A stretch of DNA of 46,323 bases from a bacterium (GTDB lineage: Bacteria; Patescibacteriota; UBA1384; XYA2-FULL-43-10; JAKAMI01). This document shows, piece by piece, positions 17,058 through 25,265 of the stretch. Below the pieces are notes generated by a model. That model did no database searches and was not told where the DNA came from. It saw nothing but the letters and a program-made list of their open reading frames with translations. The position numbers were made by a program, and so were the translations under genes. Position 1 is the stretch's first letter. Every line of letters begins with the position of its first letter. The stretch lies in the NCBI GenBank assembly GCA_021812945.1, contig JAKAMI010000006.1:1-46323 (forward strand), in the 5' to 3' direction.

Positions 17058-17756
17058 TTACTGTGCGATGCTCTCTGCTACACTCAAAACCTCATTTACA
17101 TAAGAAGTTGAGTGGTTATAAGAATAAAGAGCTTTTCTGATATCGGTTGTTCCGCCAGAAACCGCTAAATAATGGGCGGCGCCATGAATAGCGTCAACCA
17201 CATTATGAATATCGGCCACACCGTCTCCGTCACCATCGACACCCCAAGAACTCCAAGTTGAAGGTAAAAACTGCATAGGGCCGGTAGCGCCCGAAGGGTT
17301 GTACTTGTCGCCGAAAGTGTCACAACCGGTCTCAACGTAGTGAATAGCTTGAAGAATTCTCCAGTCGGCAATCCCATATCTTGAAGCAGCGGTTTTGTAA
17401 ACCGAATTTAAATCAAGATTTACGGGCGGCGAATAGGTTCTGGATTCTCGAGCCGCAACGTTACGAGCAACGACAGCTTTGGTTTTTGCCTCAGCCTCTT
17501 TTTTCTCTCGCTCAATGCGCGCAGCTTCGTCGGCTTTTGATTCACCCGGGGTAATAGTGATCGCGTTCTTAGTCTCAGAAAAGATTCTAGATTGGGTTAG
17601 ATCAAGCTTTAAGCCGATTACAGGAGTGGAACTGATCTGAGCCTCGGTACTCGAAGACACCATTATTAACGCCAGAAAAATGGCGGTTACAACGGCCTTG
17701 ATTAAATATTTAGTTTTTAGTCTCGATTTCTTAGTAATTCGATTCTTTCGAATCAT
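17058..17756 (-). CDS. Secreted lytic murein transglycosylase (SLT-type)
   Basis: Peptidoglycan-cleaving enzyme. From ATG 17756 the protein is 232 aa, with basic residues then a signal/anchor helix (YLIKAVVTAIFLALIMVSS). A charged coiled segment (ADEAARIEREKKEAEAK) follows, then an SLT/lysozyme-like domain with catalytic Glu in HYVETG and the motif SGATGPMQFLPSTWSSWGVDGDGDG. The GD-rich stretch and NVVDAIHGAAHYLA are typical of MltB-like and Gram-positive SLT proteins. An in-frame TTG at 17783 would add nine residues. It has its own promoter at 17860-17888. Confidence 0.88.
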   Translation of the reverse strand: MIRKNRITKKSRLKTKYLIKAVVTAIFLALIMVSSSTEAQISSTPVIGLKLDLTQSRIFSETKNAITITPGESKADEAARIEREKKEAEAKTKAVVARNVAARESRTYSPPVNLDLNSVYKTAASRYGIADWRILQAIHYVETGCDTFGDKYNPSGATGPMQFLPSTWSSWGVDGDGDGVADIHNVVDAIHGAAHYLAVSGGTTDIRKALYSYNHSTSYVNEVLSVAESIAQ

Positions 17757-17859
17757 TGTGCTCGCAGGATCGTTTGCTGCCAAATCTGCCTAAACTCCAC
17801 TTTGACCCTGCAAAATAAAAATATTCGTCTCGGTTTACACCTCCACGAATACGGGGAAC

Positions 17860-17888
17860 ATTGTATCACAGTTCCTTCCCCTTGTCAA
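17860..17888 (-). promoter_or_regulatory. Promoter of the transglycosylase gene
   Basis: On the minus strand TTGACA (17888-17883), a 17-nt spacer and TACAAT (17865-17860), preceded by TGA. The leader is about 95 nt and contains a short attcgt/acgaat stem; no known riboswitch was recognised. Confidence 0.7.
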
Positions 17889-17957
17889 GACCCCTGTCGG
17901 CGGGGATTCTTAAACAGAAATCCCACCTGTCCAAATGAGCTGGTGGGCGGATTTCTG
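17887..17957 (-). terminator. Hairpins downstream of the orphan minus-strand gene
   Basis: cagaaat+cccacc (17915-17927) pairs with ggtggg+atttctg (17942-17957) with a 3-nt bulge. A second stem pairs aaga..cccc with gggg..tctt at about 17887-17912. Both lie between the stop at 17982 and the next minus-strand promoter, consistent with termination. U-tracts are weak. Confidence 0.5.
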
Positions 17958-17981
17958 CTTTTTGCTTGTGGCGCGCCCGTA

Positions 17982-19187
17982 TCAGTGTCCCGGTTTGCGA
18001 ACCCAGATCGTAGCGATTGTTGAGCTGATCAGTGCCGAGGTCGCCCAACACCTTCCAATCTCCAGATTCGGGCACCTGACCGAATGAAACACACCGTCTG
18101 AGGGAAATCCCGCGCGATGCTTGAGAGCCATGAGCGTGACGATACCCTGCTCAGGGTCATCTACCCGTACTACGTAGCGGTTACGACTCACCGTCTCGAG
18201 GATGATGATCTGACCAGTCGATACTTCGGACAGAGAAAGTGTCTCTCGTCCAACGTAGTCATCGCCACTTGGCCCTTTCTCGAGAAGATCTCGAAGCTCC
18301 GATAAGCCCTCATCCTTAGGTATTGACGTATCGAGGTTGGCTGGTGTCCGGTTTATCCCTGCTTGAGCATACAACTCTTCAAAATACTCTCGGTTGGAGC
18401 CCATCTCCGGGTCGGCACGTATTGCTGGGTGTTGGAAGTTCCATTGTCTATCGAATCCCGTTTCGATGAGGCTAAGCGCCACTTGGAATTTCTCCTGCTC
18501 GTAGGCGTAGAAGAGAAAGCTAACGATAGCAAGCACTCCCGAGTAGCCACACTCTTCTAGCGCATTCACCAGCTGACATGGCAGGACTCCGGCCCTTTCT
18601 ATGAGGCTCTGGATCAGCTTTGACTTGTCAACTTCTTCCTGCTGTTGTTCAGCCTGGGCCGTGTTCTGGACAGCTTCGGTCATACTCTCGACTTCATCGA
18701 GGTAGGCCATCAGTTCGTTTGGCTGACGGAAGTCTCCCGCACCGGGGATTCTGGAGATGGAAATGATACGGTGGGCTATGAGAGTGTGGAGTCGATCCCC
18801 GGTTTTGACGCAGTCAAAACTGAAATCTCGACCACTACCCTCGATTCCCCCAAACCCCACCATATGGTAAACGGGTCTAGGTAACCAGGTCATGGCAAGG
18901 CCACCCAAACAAAGCGTTCCTTCTGGGACGGACCCAAAAAGCCCACCGGATACGTCGAAGAAGTTGTAGTCGGCACTTTCGACGGAGAAAACGGCTCTCT
19001 GCCGGTCGTGCCCGACAATGCCGTGTACACCCATGAAGCGTACACGAAGTCGCGACTCCTGTCCGCTACGCGCGTCTTCGGCCGAGATCAGGAGACATTC
19101 GCCCGGGGCCAGACTCACATACATTAACATCCCGCGAACAATAGCTTGGATCCCAGGTGACAGATTCGGCATTTGTCTATCTTCCAT
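17982..19187 (-). CDS. Orphan hypothetical protein, 401 aa
   Basis: I recognise no family. The start ATG at 19187 has a perfect AGGAGG (19201-19196) 8 nt upstream; a longer reading frame to 19226 is unlikely. The N-terminal half looks beta-rich (CLLISAEDARSGQESRLRVRFMGV). Then come a Q/E-rich helix (MTEAVQNTAQAEQQQEEVDK), a helical middle and a beta-rich end. No signal peptide or membrane helix. Codon use is noticeably G+C-richer and less repeat-laden than its neighbours, with own promoter and terminator, so recent acquisition is possible. Confidence 0.72.
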   Translation of the reverse strand: MEDRQMPNLSPGIQAIVRGMLMYVSLAPGECLLISAEDARSGQESRLRVRFMGVHGIVGHDRQRAVFSVESADYNFFDVSGGLFGSVPEGTLCLGGLAMTWLPRPVYHMVGFGGIEGSGRDFSFDCVKTGDRLHTLIAHRIISISRIPGAGDFRQPNELMAYLDEVESMTEAVQNTAQAEQQQEEVDKSKLIQSLIERAGVLPCQLVNALEECGYSGVLAIVSFLFYAYEQEKFQVALSLIETGFDRQWNFQHPAIRADPEMGSNREYFEELYAQAGINRTPANLDTSIPKDEGLSELRDLLEKGPSGDDYVGRETLSLSEVSTGQIIILETVSRNRYVVRVDDPEQGIVTLMALKHRAGFPSDGVFHSVRCPNLEIGRCWATSALISSTIATIWVRKPGH

Positions 19188-19230
19188 TCTGTACGCCTCC
19201 TCGCAGCATCGGAAATCTTCAAACAACGTA

Positions 19231-19258
19231 ACTATATCAAATAAGATTCCTTTGTCTA
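19231..19258 (-). promoter_or_regulatory. Candidate promoter of the orphan gene
   Basis: Minus strand TAGACA (19258-19253), 16-nt spacer, TATAGT (19236-19231). It lies back to back with the plus-strand promoter at 19262-19288. Confidence 0.45.
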
Positions 19259-19261
19259 TAG

Positions 19262-19288
19262 TTGAATCGATATCAAATGTGGTATATT
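19262..19288 (+). promoter_or_regulatory. Extended -10 promoter giving a leaderless start
   Basis: TATATT at 19283-19288 preceded by TGG; a weak TTGAAT lies 15 nt further up. The next ATG (19295) begins 6 nt after the -10 box, where transcription itself should start. Confidence 0.55.
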
Positions 19289-19294
19289 TGCTTT

Positions 19295-19750
19295 ATGAGA
19301 ACAGATACCATACTAAATAACTATCTTGATCGAATGATTACCGACTATTTCGCCAACATTAAGGACCATCGCGATCTTGTCTATATCGCTTTCGGCCGGC
19401 GAGCTAGGACTCGTTTAGGCTCGATCAAGCAAACCGGAGGACTAGAGAAACGGTCGATTATTACTATCAACGGGTTGTTTCGCGACGAGGCGATTCCCAA
19501 AGAAATTATCAATGCCACCATCGCCCACGAACTTTGCCACTTCGTCCATGGTTTTTCCTCGCCTTTGCCCCAGTTAGTTTCATACCCCCACCAAGGGGGA
19601 ATAGTTGATAAGGAAATGAAAAGTAGAGGACTAGGTAATTTACTAGACTTTCAAAAGAAATGGTTGAAAACCGAGTGGCCGGGAATCGTTAAGGCTAACT
19701 TTAAACCGACAGCTCGCCGTCGTCGAGCCCGCTTCATCCGCTGGTTTTAA
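19295..19750 (+). CDS. Small HExxH (SprT-like) metallopeptidase-like protein
   Basis: From ATG 19295 the protein is 151 aa. It contains a zinc-binding HELCH motif in NATIAHELCHFVHGF and a basic C-terminal tail (PTARRRRARFIRWF), recalling SprT-like/minigluzincin proteins. The third zinc ligand is not certain; His in VSYPHQGG or Glu in VDKEMKSRG could serve. No secretion signal. There is no RBS and the -10 box ends 6 nt upstream, so the mRNA is predicted leaderless. The substrate is unknown. Confidence 0.7.
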   Translation: MRTDTILNNYLDRMITDYFANIKDHRDLVYIAFGRRARTRLGSIKQTGGLEKRSIITINGLFRDEAIPKEIINATIAHELCHFVHGFSSPLPQLVSYPHQGGIVDKEMKSRGLGNLLDFQKKWLKTEWPGIVKANFKPTARRRRARFIRWF

Positions 19751-19751
19751 G

Positions 19752-19780
19752 GTACTGTCCACCCGCCGGGTGGACAGTAC
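19752..19780. repeat. GTCCACCC hairpin, copy 1
   Basis: gtactgtccaccc (19752-19764), loop gcc, gggtggacagtac (19768-19780). It starts 2 nt after the metallopeptidase-like gene's stop and ends just before the HIT gene's RBS. The core recurs exactly at 30818-30842. Confidence 0.88.
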
Positions 19781-19793
19781 TAAGGAGAAATTT

Positions 19794-20126
19794 ATGGACT
19801 GTATTTTTTGCAAGATTGCGAAAGGGGAGACGGGGGAGCTTCTTTACGAGGATGAGCTTTTTGTGGCATTTGAGGATATCCACCCCAAAGCTAAGGTTCA
19901 TGTTTTGGTGATTCCGAAAAAACACGTTGAGAGTCTGGATGCTTTATCCAAAGATGATAAATCTTGGCTCTGCGACTATTTATTAACTATTAAGAAGATT
20001 GCAAATCAACTTAAACTAAAGAATGGTTATAAGGTCATCATCAACAACGGCCCGGATGGGGGACAGGTAGTCCACCACCTCCATGCCCACATTCTTGGCG
20101 GCAAAAAGATTGATTCCTTAGTCTAA
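19794..20126 (+). CDS. HIT-family nucleotide hydrolase/transferase
   Basis: The 110-aa protein of the HINT-like branch acts on nucleoside phosphoramidates or dinucleotides. It starts CIFCKIAKGE, the usual HINT opening with two cysteines, and carries VLVIPKKH and the histidine triad VVHHLHAHILGG near the C-terminus. ATG 19794 is supported by aaggag at 19782-19787; an in-frame GTG at 19770 lies within the palindrome and is rejected. Confidence 0.92.
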   Translation: MDCIFCKIAKGETGELLYEDELFVAFEDIHPKAKVHVLVIPKKHVESLDALSKDDKSWLCDYLLTIKKIANQLKLKNGYKVIINNGPDGGQVVHHLHAHILGGKKIDSLV

Positions 20127-20166
20127 TCTATTTCCCCATTCTTCAGACGGGGATTGCCCACCCACC

Positions 20167-20195
20167 TTGATTTATTCCTCAAGAAATTGTATAGT
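20167..20195 (+). promoter_or_regulatory. Promoter upstream of rpsU
   Basis: TTGATT at 20167-20172, 17-nt spacer, TATAGT at 20190-20195. It would serve rpsU and probably the following yqeY-pgpH-ybeY-dgkA string. Confidence 0.5.
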
Positions 20196-20236
20196 AAAAG
20201 CATAATTAAATTCCCGAAAAAGGTGGTGAGATCCCA

Positions 20237-20431
20237 TTGATAGAAGTCAAGAAAAAAGAGCGCGAAAGGTTTGATTCGCTTCTGCGCCGCTTTAACCGCG
20301 AGGTTCAGCAAAGCGGTATTTTAACTATCGTTAAAAAGAGCCGGTTTTTTGAGAAAGAGCCCAACCGCCGCATGCGCCGCGAGGTTTCCATCCGCAAAAA
20401 TGTTATCAGGCGCATTCGTCGAGGATATTAA
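20237..20431 (+). CDS. rpsU: Small ribosomal subunit protein bS21
   Basis: 64 residues: IEVKKKERERFDSLLRRFNREVQQSGIL, then a basic tail with paired arginines, matching bS21 along its whole length. Translation starts at TTG 20237; the expected N-terminus MIEV begins exactly there, and aggtggtgag lies 6-7 nt upstream. It is followed 11 bp later by the YqeY gene, a common pairing. Confidence 0.92.
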   Translation: MIEVKKKERERFDSLLRRFNREVQQSGILTIVKKSRFFEKEPNRRMRREVSIRKNVIRRIRRGY

Positions 20432-20442
20432 TAATTCCCGAT

Positions 20443-20883
20443 ATGAACTTAGTCGAACTGTTAAATAACGATCTTAATACCGCCCTAAAAAACAAAGATG
20501 AGTTGACCTTATCAACTCTCCGTCTTTTAATGTCGGCAATCAAGAACAAGCAGATAGAGCTTAAGCGCAAGCTTTCCGATGAGGAAACCTTGAAAATAAT
20601 CGCCAACCAAGCCAAACAACGACGCGATTCCATTGAGGCATATTCCAAAGCGAATCGTCCCGACTTAAAAAATCGCGAGCAGGCTGAACTCGATATACTC
20701 AATAAATATCTGCCAAAGCAGCTTTCCGAACAAGAAATTGAAATCGTAGTCAAAGAAGTTATCAAGGAACTCAATGCCACCAAAGCTGATTTTGGAAAAG
20801 TTATGGGTTTGGCGGTCAAGAAACTCGGCGGCGGCGCTTCCGGTCAAGCTATCTCTGAAACTGTCAAAAAACTCCTTTTTTAG
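20443..20883 (+). CDS. yqeY: GatB/YqeY domain protein
   Basis: The 146-aa protein matches the YqeY family: LRLLMSAIKNKQIE, a lysine-rich helix, LDILNKYLPKQLSEQEIE, and the C-terminal ADFGKVMGLAVKKLGGGASGQ resembling the tail domain of GatB. It is often encoded beside rpsU, as here. A role in tRNA-dependent amidation or translation is inferred from GatB similarity only. Confidence 0.9.
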   Translation: MNLVELLNNDLNTALKNKDELTLSTLRLLMSAIKNKQIELKRKLSDEETLKIIANQAKQRRDSIEAYSKANRPDLKNREQAELDILNKYLPKQLSEQEIEIVVKEVIKELNATKADFGKVMGLAVKKLGGGASGQAISETVKKLLF

Positions 20884-20900
20884 CAACTAAATTATCCGCC

Positions 20901-21806
20901 ATGCTTAAAAAAAGACCGATTATCTACTTTTTTTATGTTGTCCTAGGGGTAACTTTTTTTCTGTGGCTGATTTTTGGCCTGACCGCGATTATCAATCACA
21001 GTCTTGGTTTGGGGGACCGATCATTAGTTTTTGTAAACATTTTGCCTTCTCTCGTCGGCGCCTGTGTCATTATTTTCGCCCTTTCTGCCGCCACGCCCTT
21101 GATCAGCGACTTTCTGGTCACACTACGCAGACTTCTACGATACGATAATCTCTCGAACCCGATTCTTTTGAAATTATCCCTTAACGCCCCCGGCACATAC
21201 CATCACTCAATCAACGTTTCCAACCTGGCTCACAAAGCTGCCAAGGCCATCGGCGCCAATTCGCTTTTAGCTAGGGTCGGAGCGTATTATCACGATATCG
21301 GTAAGCTGGAAAATCCGGAATTTTTCATTGAAAATCAAACTCAGGGCGACGCTTTCGGTAACGACATCTCTCCCCAAAAATCCGCTTCTATCATAATCTC
21401 TCATGTTGAAAAGGGCTTAAAGCTGGCCAAGGCCAATAATGTCACCGACGATATTTGCGATCTAATCGCCCAACACCATGGCACAACTTTGGTAAATTAT
21501 TTTTTCAAGTCAGCCAGTCAAGTCGATCGAAAAACTCTCCGCGAAGATTATCGATACCCGGGTCCCAAGCCCCACAGCAAAGAAGCCGGGATTTTGATGA
21601 TCGCTGACTGTGCCGAGGCCGCTATTCGCTCCTTGCCCTCGGTTCACGAGTCTGACATTGAAAAAACCGTTACTCAGATCATTTTGGATAAAATTGACGA
21701 AAACCAACTCGATAGTTCCGGACTTACGGAACGGGAACTAAAGACTATCAAAACTTCCATGATTGAGACTTTGAACGTAATATATCACCGTCGAATTGTC
21801 CGCTAA
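20901..21806 (+). CDS. Membrane HD-domain phosphohydrolase, shortened PgpH-like (c-di-AMP phosphodiesterase family)
   Basis: 301 aa. Two N-terminal transmembrane helices (IIYFFYVVLGVTFFLWLIFGL and FVNILPSLVGACVIIFALSA) precede a cytoplasmic HD domain. The metal-binding residues lie in TYHHSINVSNLAHKAA, GAYYHDIGK and DLIAQHHGT, ending in GLTERELKTI. This matches the C-terminal part of 7TM-HD PgpH/YqfF proteins, which hydrolyse c-di-AMP. The large extracellular domain and five of the seven helices are missing. The gene order PgpH-YbeY-DgkA equals yqfF-yqfG-dgkA of Firmicutes, supporting orthology. No clear RBS. Confidence 0.85.
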   Translation: MLKKRPIIYFFYVVLGVTFFLWLIFGLTAIINHSLGLGDRSLVFVNILPSLVGACVIIFALSAATPLISDFLVTLRRLLRYDNLSNPILLKLSLNAPGTYHHSINVSNLAHKAAKAIGANSLLARVGAYYHDIGKLENPEFFIENQTQGDAFGNDISPQKSASIIISHVEKGLKLAKANNVTDDICDLIAQHHGTTLVNYFFKSASQVDRKTLREDYRYPGPKPHSKEAGILMIADCAEAAIRSLPSVHESDIEKTVTQIILDKIDENQLDSSGLTERELKTIKTSMIETLNVIYHRRIVR

Positions 21807-22225
21807 TGTACAAAATCAGCATTTTCAATCAGACGGATCACAAACTCCCCGAAAATAAACGGATAGTGAGGTTTTGCAAGCAGACGCTTCGTATTCTAAA
21901 TGTCCCGGAATCTAAATTTTGCGAATTGGAGATTGTCTTTGTCTCGCCCCAAAAAATTGCTTCTTATAACCGCTTGTACCTCAAACACAAAGGTTCCACC
22001 GACATTATATCTTTTCCCAACGCCAATCCGGACAAGTCGGGGCCCGAGTCTCTCGGCAGCCTGATGATTTGCCCAAAGTATCTAGATAAATATTCTCTGG
22101 ACACCTTTCAAGTCATCGCCCACGGACTGCTTCACCTAAACGGTTACGATCATATTTTACAACCAAAAATCTGGGAAAATAAATTAAACAAGCTAAATTA
22201 TGAACTATCAAAAATTCAATTTTAA
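21806..22225 (+). CDS. ybeY: Endoribonuclease YbeY
   Basis: Zinc-dependent rRNA maturation/quality-control RNase. The 139-aa protein carries the conserved histidine motif AHGLLHLNGYDH (HGxLHLxGYDH) and DIISFPN upstream. Its ATG overlaps the preceding stop by one base (TAATG), so translation is coupled. The next gene (dgkA) starts 26 nt before its stop. Confidence 0.93.
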   Translation: MYKISIFNQTDHKLPENKRIVRFCKQTLRILNVPESKFCELEIVFVSPQKIASYNRLYLKHKGSTDIISFPNANPDKSGPESLGSLMICPKYLDKYSLDTFQVIAHGLLHLNGYDHILQPKIWENKLNKLNYELSKIQF

Positions 22226-22577
22226 AAAGTTCATCAAAAGTTTTCACTACGCCTCCCAAGGAATAATTAACCTGTTCAAGACTGAACAGAACGCCAGATT
22301 TCACATCATCGTCGCGGTCATCTTGGGAATCTCCGCCTACTTTCTGAAATTTACCAGGCTCGAAGCCATTATTCTATTCTTCGCCATTATCTCGGTACTT
22401 TCTATCGAGATTATCAATACTGCAATCGAAAGATTGATTGATGTAGTCCATCCTGAGAATCACGGAACCATAGAATTCGTCAAGGACGCTATGGCTGGCG
22501 CCGTACTGATTGCTTCCATCATCGCCGTTGTGGTGGGCTTTCTACTCTTTTACCCCCATATCCTCGATCTGCTATAG
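22200..22577 (+). CDS. dgkA: Diacylglycerol/undecaprenol kinase
   Basis: Small integral membrane kinase, 125 aa with three hydrophobic helices. Family motifs are FHIIVAVILGI, LSIEIINTAIERLIDVV and KDAMAGAVLIAS, the last two forming the active site. In Gram-positive-type organisms such enzymes phosphorylate undecaprenol and so feed the lipid carrier of wall synthesis; which lipid is used here is not known. It overlaps ybeY by 26 nt. Confidence 0.92.
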   Translation: MNYQKFNFKKFIKSFHYASQGIINLFKTEQNARFHIIVAVILGISAYFLKFTRLEAIILFFAIISVLSIEIINTAIERLIDVVHPENHGTIEFVKDAMAGAVLIASIIAVVVGFLLFYPHILDLL

Positions 22578-22582
22578 TTGAC

Positions 22583-22612
22583 TTGCACATTTCGATAATA
22601 TTTGAGTATACT
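22583..22612 (+). promoter_or_regulatory. Candidate ftsA promoter
   Basis: TTGCAC at 22583-22588, 18-nt spacer, TATACT at 22607-22612. An overlapping TGG-TAATAT (22613-22620) is an alternative extended -10. Confidence 0.4.
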
Positions 22613-22662
22613 GGTAATATGGTTGAGATTTTGAAACTTGATATTTTTGCTTGGAGGGATTA

Positions 22663-23901
22663 GTGGCTCGAAAAAACGTAATTGTCGGTTTGGATGTCGG
22701 TAGTACCAAGATAGCGGCGATCGCCGGACAAATGTCTGATAATCTTGTGGATATTGTCGGTGTCGGCAAATCCAATAGTACGGGACTTCGAAAGGGGAGC
22801 GTGACCGATATCGAAGAAACGGTTTCGTCGGTTTCGGTTGCCCTCGAAGAAACTGAGCGTATGAGCGGTTCTCCGCTCCAGGACGCTTACGTCTCAATCA
22901 GCGGCACCTCCGTCGTCGCCCAAAACAGCAAGGGTGTTATCGCCGTTTCCCGAGCCGACGGTGAGATCAGCGATTCGGATGTTGCTCGGGTTATCGAAGC
23001 CGCACGCGCCATTCCAAACTCGCCAAACTACGAAATCATTCATGTTATCCCTAGAACCTTCACCATAGACGGACAGAGCGGCATCAAGGATCCTGTGGGT
23101 ATGAGCGGGATACGCTTGGAGGTGGACGCCTTGGTCGTGACCGCCTCGACTCCGTCTGTCAAAAACCTAACCAAATCGGTCAATCAGTCTGGCATACAGA
23201 TAAACGAATTGATCTTTTCTCCGCTTGCCACCGCTAAGTTTTTGTTGTCCAAGAGGCAAAAGGAGATCGGAGTGGCGTTGGTCGACATCGGTTCCGCCAC
23301 CACCAGTTACGCCGTGTACGAGGAGGGGGAGATTTTAAGTTGTGGTGTCATCCCAATAGGTTCCTCCCATATTACCAACGACATCGCCATCGGTCTTCGG
23401 ATCAATATCGACACCGCCGAGACCATCAAAGTTAAATACGGTTCCGCTTTCCCTGAAAAGATTAACGAAAAAGAGGAAATTGATCTTAGTAAGATCGATA
23501 AAAACGAAGACACCGTTGTAAATTCAAAATACGTTGCCGAGATCATCGAAGCCCGTCTGCACGAGATATTTCAGATGCTCAAGGAGGCTCTGGCCGAGAT
23601 CGGCCGCGATGGTATGCTGCCGGCCGGAATTATTCTTACCGGGGGCGGTTCTAAGCTCGATGGCTTGGTCGATTTTGTCAAAGATAACCTTCATCTTCCG
23701 GCTCAGGTCGGCGTCCCATTACCTGAGCTCACAGGCATTGTTGACAAACTCGCCGATCCCATATATGCTACAAGCATCGGACTAATGACATGGGGAATGG
23801 AGTCAGGTAGCCATTTTTCAAGGAGTCCCCTGAATTCAAACCCGGCTATCAATGGCTTATTTGAAAAAGCCAAGCGTCTTTTTAAACAGTTAATGCCCTA
23901 A
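22663..23901 (+). CDS. ftsA: Cell division protein FtsA
   Basis: Actin-like ATPase that tethers FtsZ rings to the membrane. 412 aa from GTG 22663, with RBS ggaggg at 22653-22658; an in-frame TTG at 22651 overlaps that RBS and is rejected. Motifs are the phosphate-1 loop GLDVGSTKIAA, the SHS2 insertion (about 80-160), LVDIGSATTSYAVYEEGE and GIILTGGGSKLDGL. The C-terminal KAKRLFKQLMP is the amphipathic membrane-targeting helix. ftsZ follows 63 bp downstream. Confidence 0.94.
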   Translation: MARKNVIVGLDVGSTKIAAIAGQMSDNLVDIVGVGKSNSTGLRKGSVTDIEETVSSVSVALEETERMSGSPLQDAYVSISGTSVVAQNSKGVIAVSRADGEISDSDVARVIEAARAIPNSPNYEIIHVIPRTFTIDGQSGIKDPVGMSGIRLEVDALVVTASTPSVKNLTKSVNQSGIQINELIFSPLATAKFLLSKRQKEIGVALVDIGSATTSYAVYEEGEILSCGVIPIGSSHITNDIAIGLRINIDTAETIKVKYGSAFPEKINEKEEIDLSKIDKNEDTVVNSKYVAEIIEARLHEIFQMLKEALAEIGRDGMLPAGIILTGGGSKLDGLVDFVKDNLHLPAQVGVPLPELTGIVDKLADPIYATSIGLMTWGMESGSHFSRSPLNSNPAINGLFEKAKRLFKQLMP

Positions 23902-23921
23902 TCGGGCGACACATATGTTGT

Positions 23922-23934
23922 ATTACGTCGTAAT
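23922..23934. promoter_or_regulatory. Short dyad in the ftsA-ftsZ gap
   Basis: attacg-t-cgtaat, 13 nt, located about 30 nt before ftsZ. It could be a regulator site or a chance palindrome; no promoter is evident beside it. Confidence 0.3.
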
Positions 23935-23964
23935 AAATATTACTCTATTTTCGTAGGAGTACGC

Positions 23965-25110
23965 ATGGATAAGCGAACCGAACTTGATAATTTTGCTTCA
24001 ATCAAAGTCGTCGGTGTAGGGGGTAGCGGAAACAATGCAGTGACCAGAATGATCAATTCCAAGCTTCGCGGGATTGATTTTGTGGCTATAAATACCGATG
24101 CTCAAGCTCTAGCTCACAACGAGGCTCCGATTAAAATTCAGATAGGTAAAGAAACTACTCGAGGTCTTGGGGCGGGAGCCGATCCGGAGATCGGCCGGCG
24201 GGCCATCGAAGAAAACAAAGAAGAGGTCTACGAGGCTCTCAAGGGAACCGATATGGTTTTTATCACCTGCGGAATGGGCGGCGGCACCGGTACCGGCGCT
24301 TCTCCTTTTGTGGCGGATATTTCCAAGGAATTGGGGGCTTTAACTGTCGGAGTGGTGACCAAACCCTTTGCTTTCGAGGGTCAAAGACGCCGTAAAATTG
24401 CCGAAAACGGTATATCTGAGTTAAAAGACCGCGTGGACACGCTTATCACCATCCCCAACGATCGGCTCCTTCAGGTTATCGACAAAAAAACCTCGCTTTT
24501 CGACGCTTTCGGTATAGTTGACGACGTTCTAAGGCAGGGTGTCCAGGGTATTTCCGACCTGATAGTTCTCCACGGCATTATCAATGTTGATTTTGCAGAC
24601 GTCAAGGCCATAATGTCAAACGCCGGCAGCGCCCTTATGGGGATAGGTCGCGGCAACGGCGACAATCGAGCAATCGAAGCTGCCAGAGCCGCCATTGAAT
24701 CGCCCCTGCTCGAACTGTCTATTGACGGCGCCAAGGGCATCTTGTTTAATATTACCGGCGGGCCAGATCTGGGTATGTATGAGATAGACGAAGCTGCTAA
24801 AGCTATCACTGAGGCTGCCGATGGCGATGCCAATATTATCTTTGGAGCCATTATCGACGAGGCGATGCAGGGCGAGGTCAAGATCACAGTTATCGCCACC
24901 GGTTTCGAAGGAGAGGCGCCTCGCACGCCAAAAAAGAGCGCCGTACCGACCGATGCTTCCGTTTTCTCCTCCCAGATCATCAATTCTCGTGAAATGCCCG
25001 AACCTATCAGCCGCAACCGTTTCCTGGCTCCCGAAGAGCCTGCCGACACCGAGGAGAAAGCCGAAGACGAGCTTGAAGTTCCGGCCTTCATCCGCCGCAA
25101 GCTAAAATAA
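23965..25110 (+). CDS. ftsZ: Cell division protein FtsZ
   Basis: Tubulin-like GTPase forming the division ring. 381 aa with [15 protein letters not shown], the tubulin signature [10 protein letters not shown], the NDRLL segment and the T7 loop [11 protein letters not shown] with its catalytic aspartates. A variable linker leads to the C-terminal peptide [12 protein letters not shown], which binds FtsA. RBS taggag precedes ATG. Transcription ends at the terminator 25130-25190. Confidence 0.97.
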   Translation: MDKRTELDNFASIKVVGVGGSGNNAVTRMINSKLRGIDFVAINTDAQALAHNEAPIKIQIGKETTRGLGAGADPEIGRRAIEENKEEVYEALKGTDMVFITCGMGGGTGTGASPFVADISKELGALTVGVVTKPFAFEGQRRRKIAENGISELKDRVDTLITIPNDRLLQVIDKKTSLFDAFGIVDDVLRQGVQGISDLIVLHGIINVDFADVKAIMSNAGSALMGIGRGNGDNRAIEAARAAIESPLLELSIDGAKGILFNITGGPDLGMYEIDEAAKAITEAADGDANIIFGAIIDEAMQGEVKITVIATGFEGEAPRTPKKSAVPTDASVFSSQIINSREMPEPISRNRFLAPEEPADTEEKAEDELEVPAFIRRKLK

Positions 25111-25129
25111 TCGAAACTTTTTACACATA

Positions 25130-25190
25130 AAACAATTGTTATTTACGGGAGTGAGTAATCTCCTGTTATAATAATTGTTTTTTGTTTTTG
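25130..25190 (+). terminator. Intrinsic terminator after ftsZ
   Basis: The stem 25130-25142 (aaacaattgttat) pairs with 25168-25180 through 13 bp including one G-U, with an inner gggag/ctcct pairing. It is followed by T-rich ttttgtttttg. Confidence 0.8.
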
Positions 25191-25202
25191 CGATTTTTAT
25201 TA

Positions 25203-25233
25203 TTGACAGTAGATATATGGTGCTTGCTATAAT
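25203..25233 (+). promoter_or_regulatory. nrdR-nrdJ promoter
   Basis: TTGACA at 25203-25208, TATAAT at 25228-25233 preceded by TGC; 19-nt spacer containing agatatatgg. The leader then runs through a dispersed inverted repeat before nrdR. Confidence 0.65.
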
Positions 25234-25265
25234 GGTTAAGCACAACATCTGGTAGAGAGAAAATT

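Noticed and set aside
17756-17860. c-di-AMP (ydaO-type) riboswitch before the transglycosylase gene
   Set aside because: The leader is under 100 nt and shows only one 6-bp stem; none of the conserved core could be found.
25203-25233. NrdR box in the spacer of the nrdR promoter (agatatatgg)
   Set aside because: The symmetry and match to the ACACwATATATwGTGT consensus are too weak, and no second box is present.
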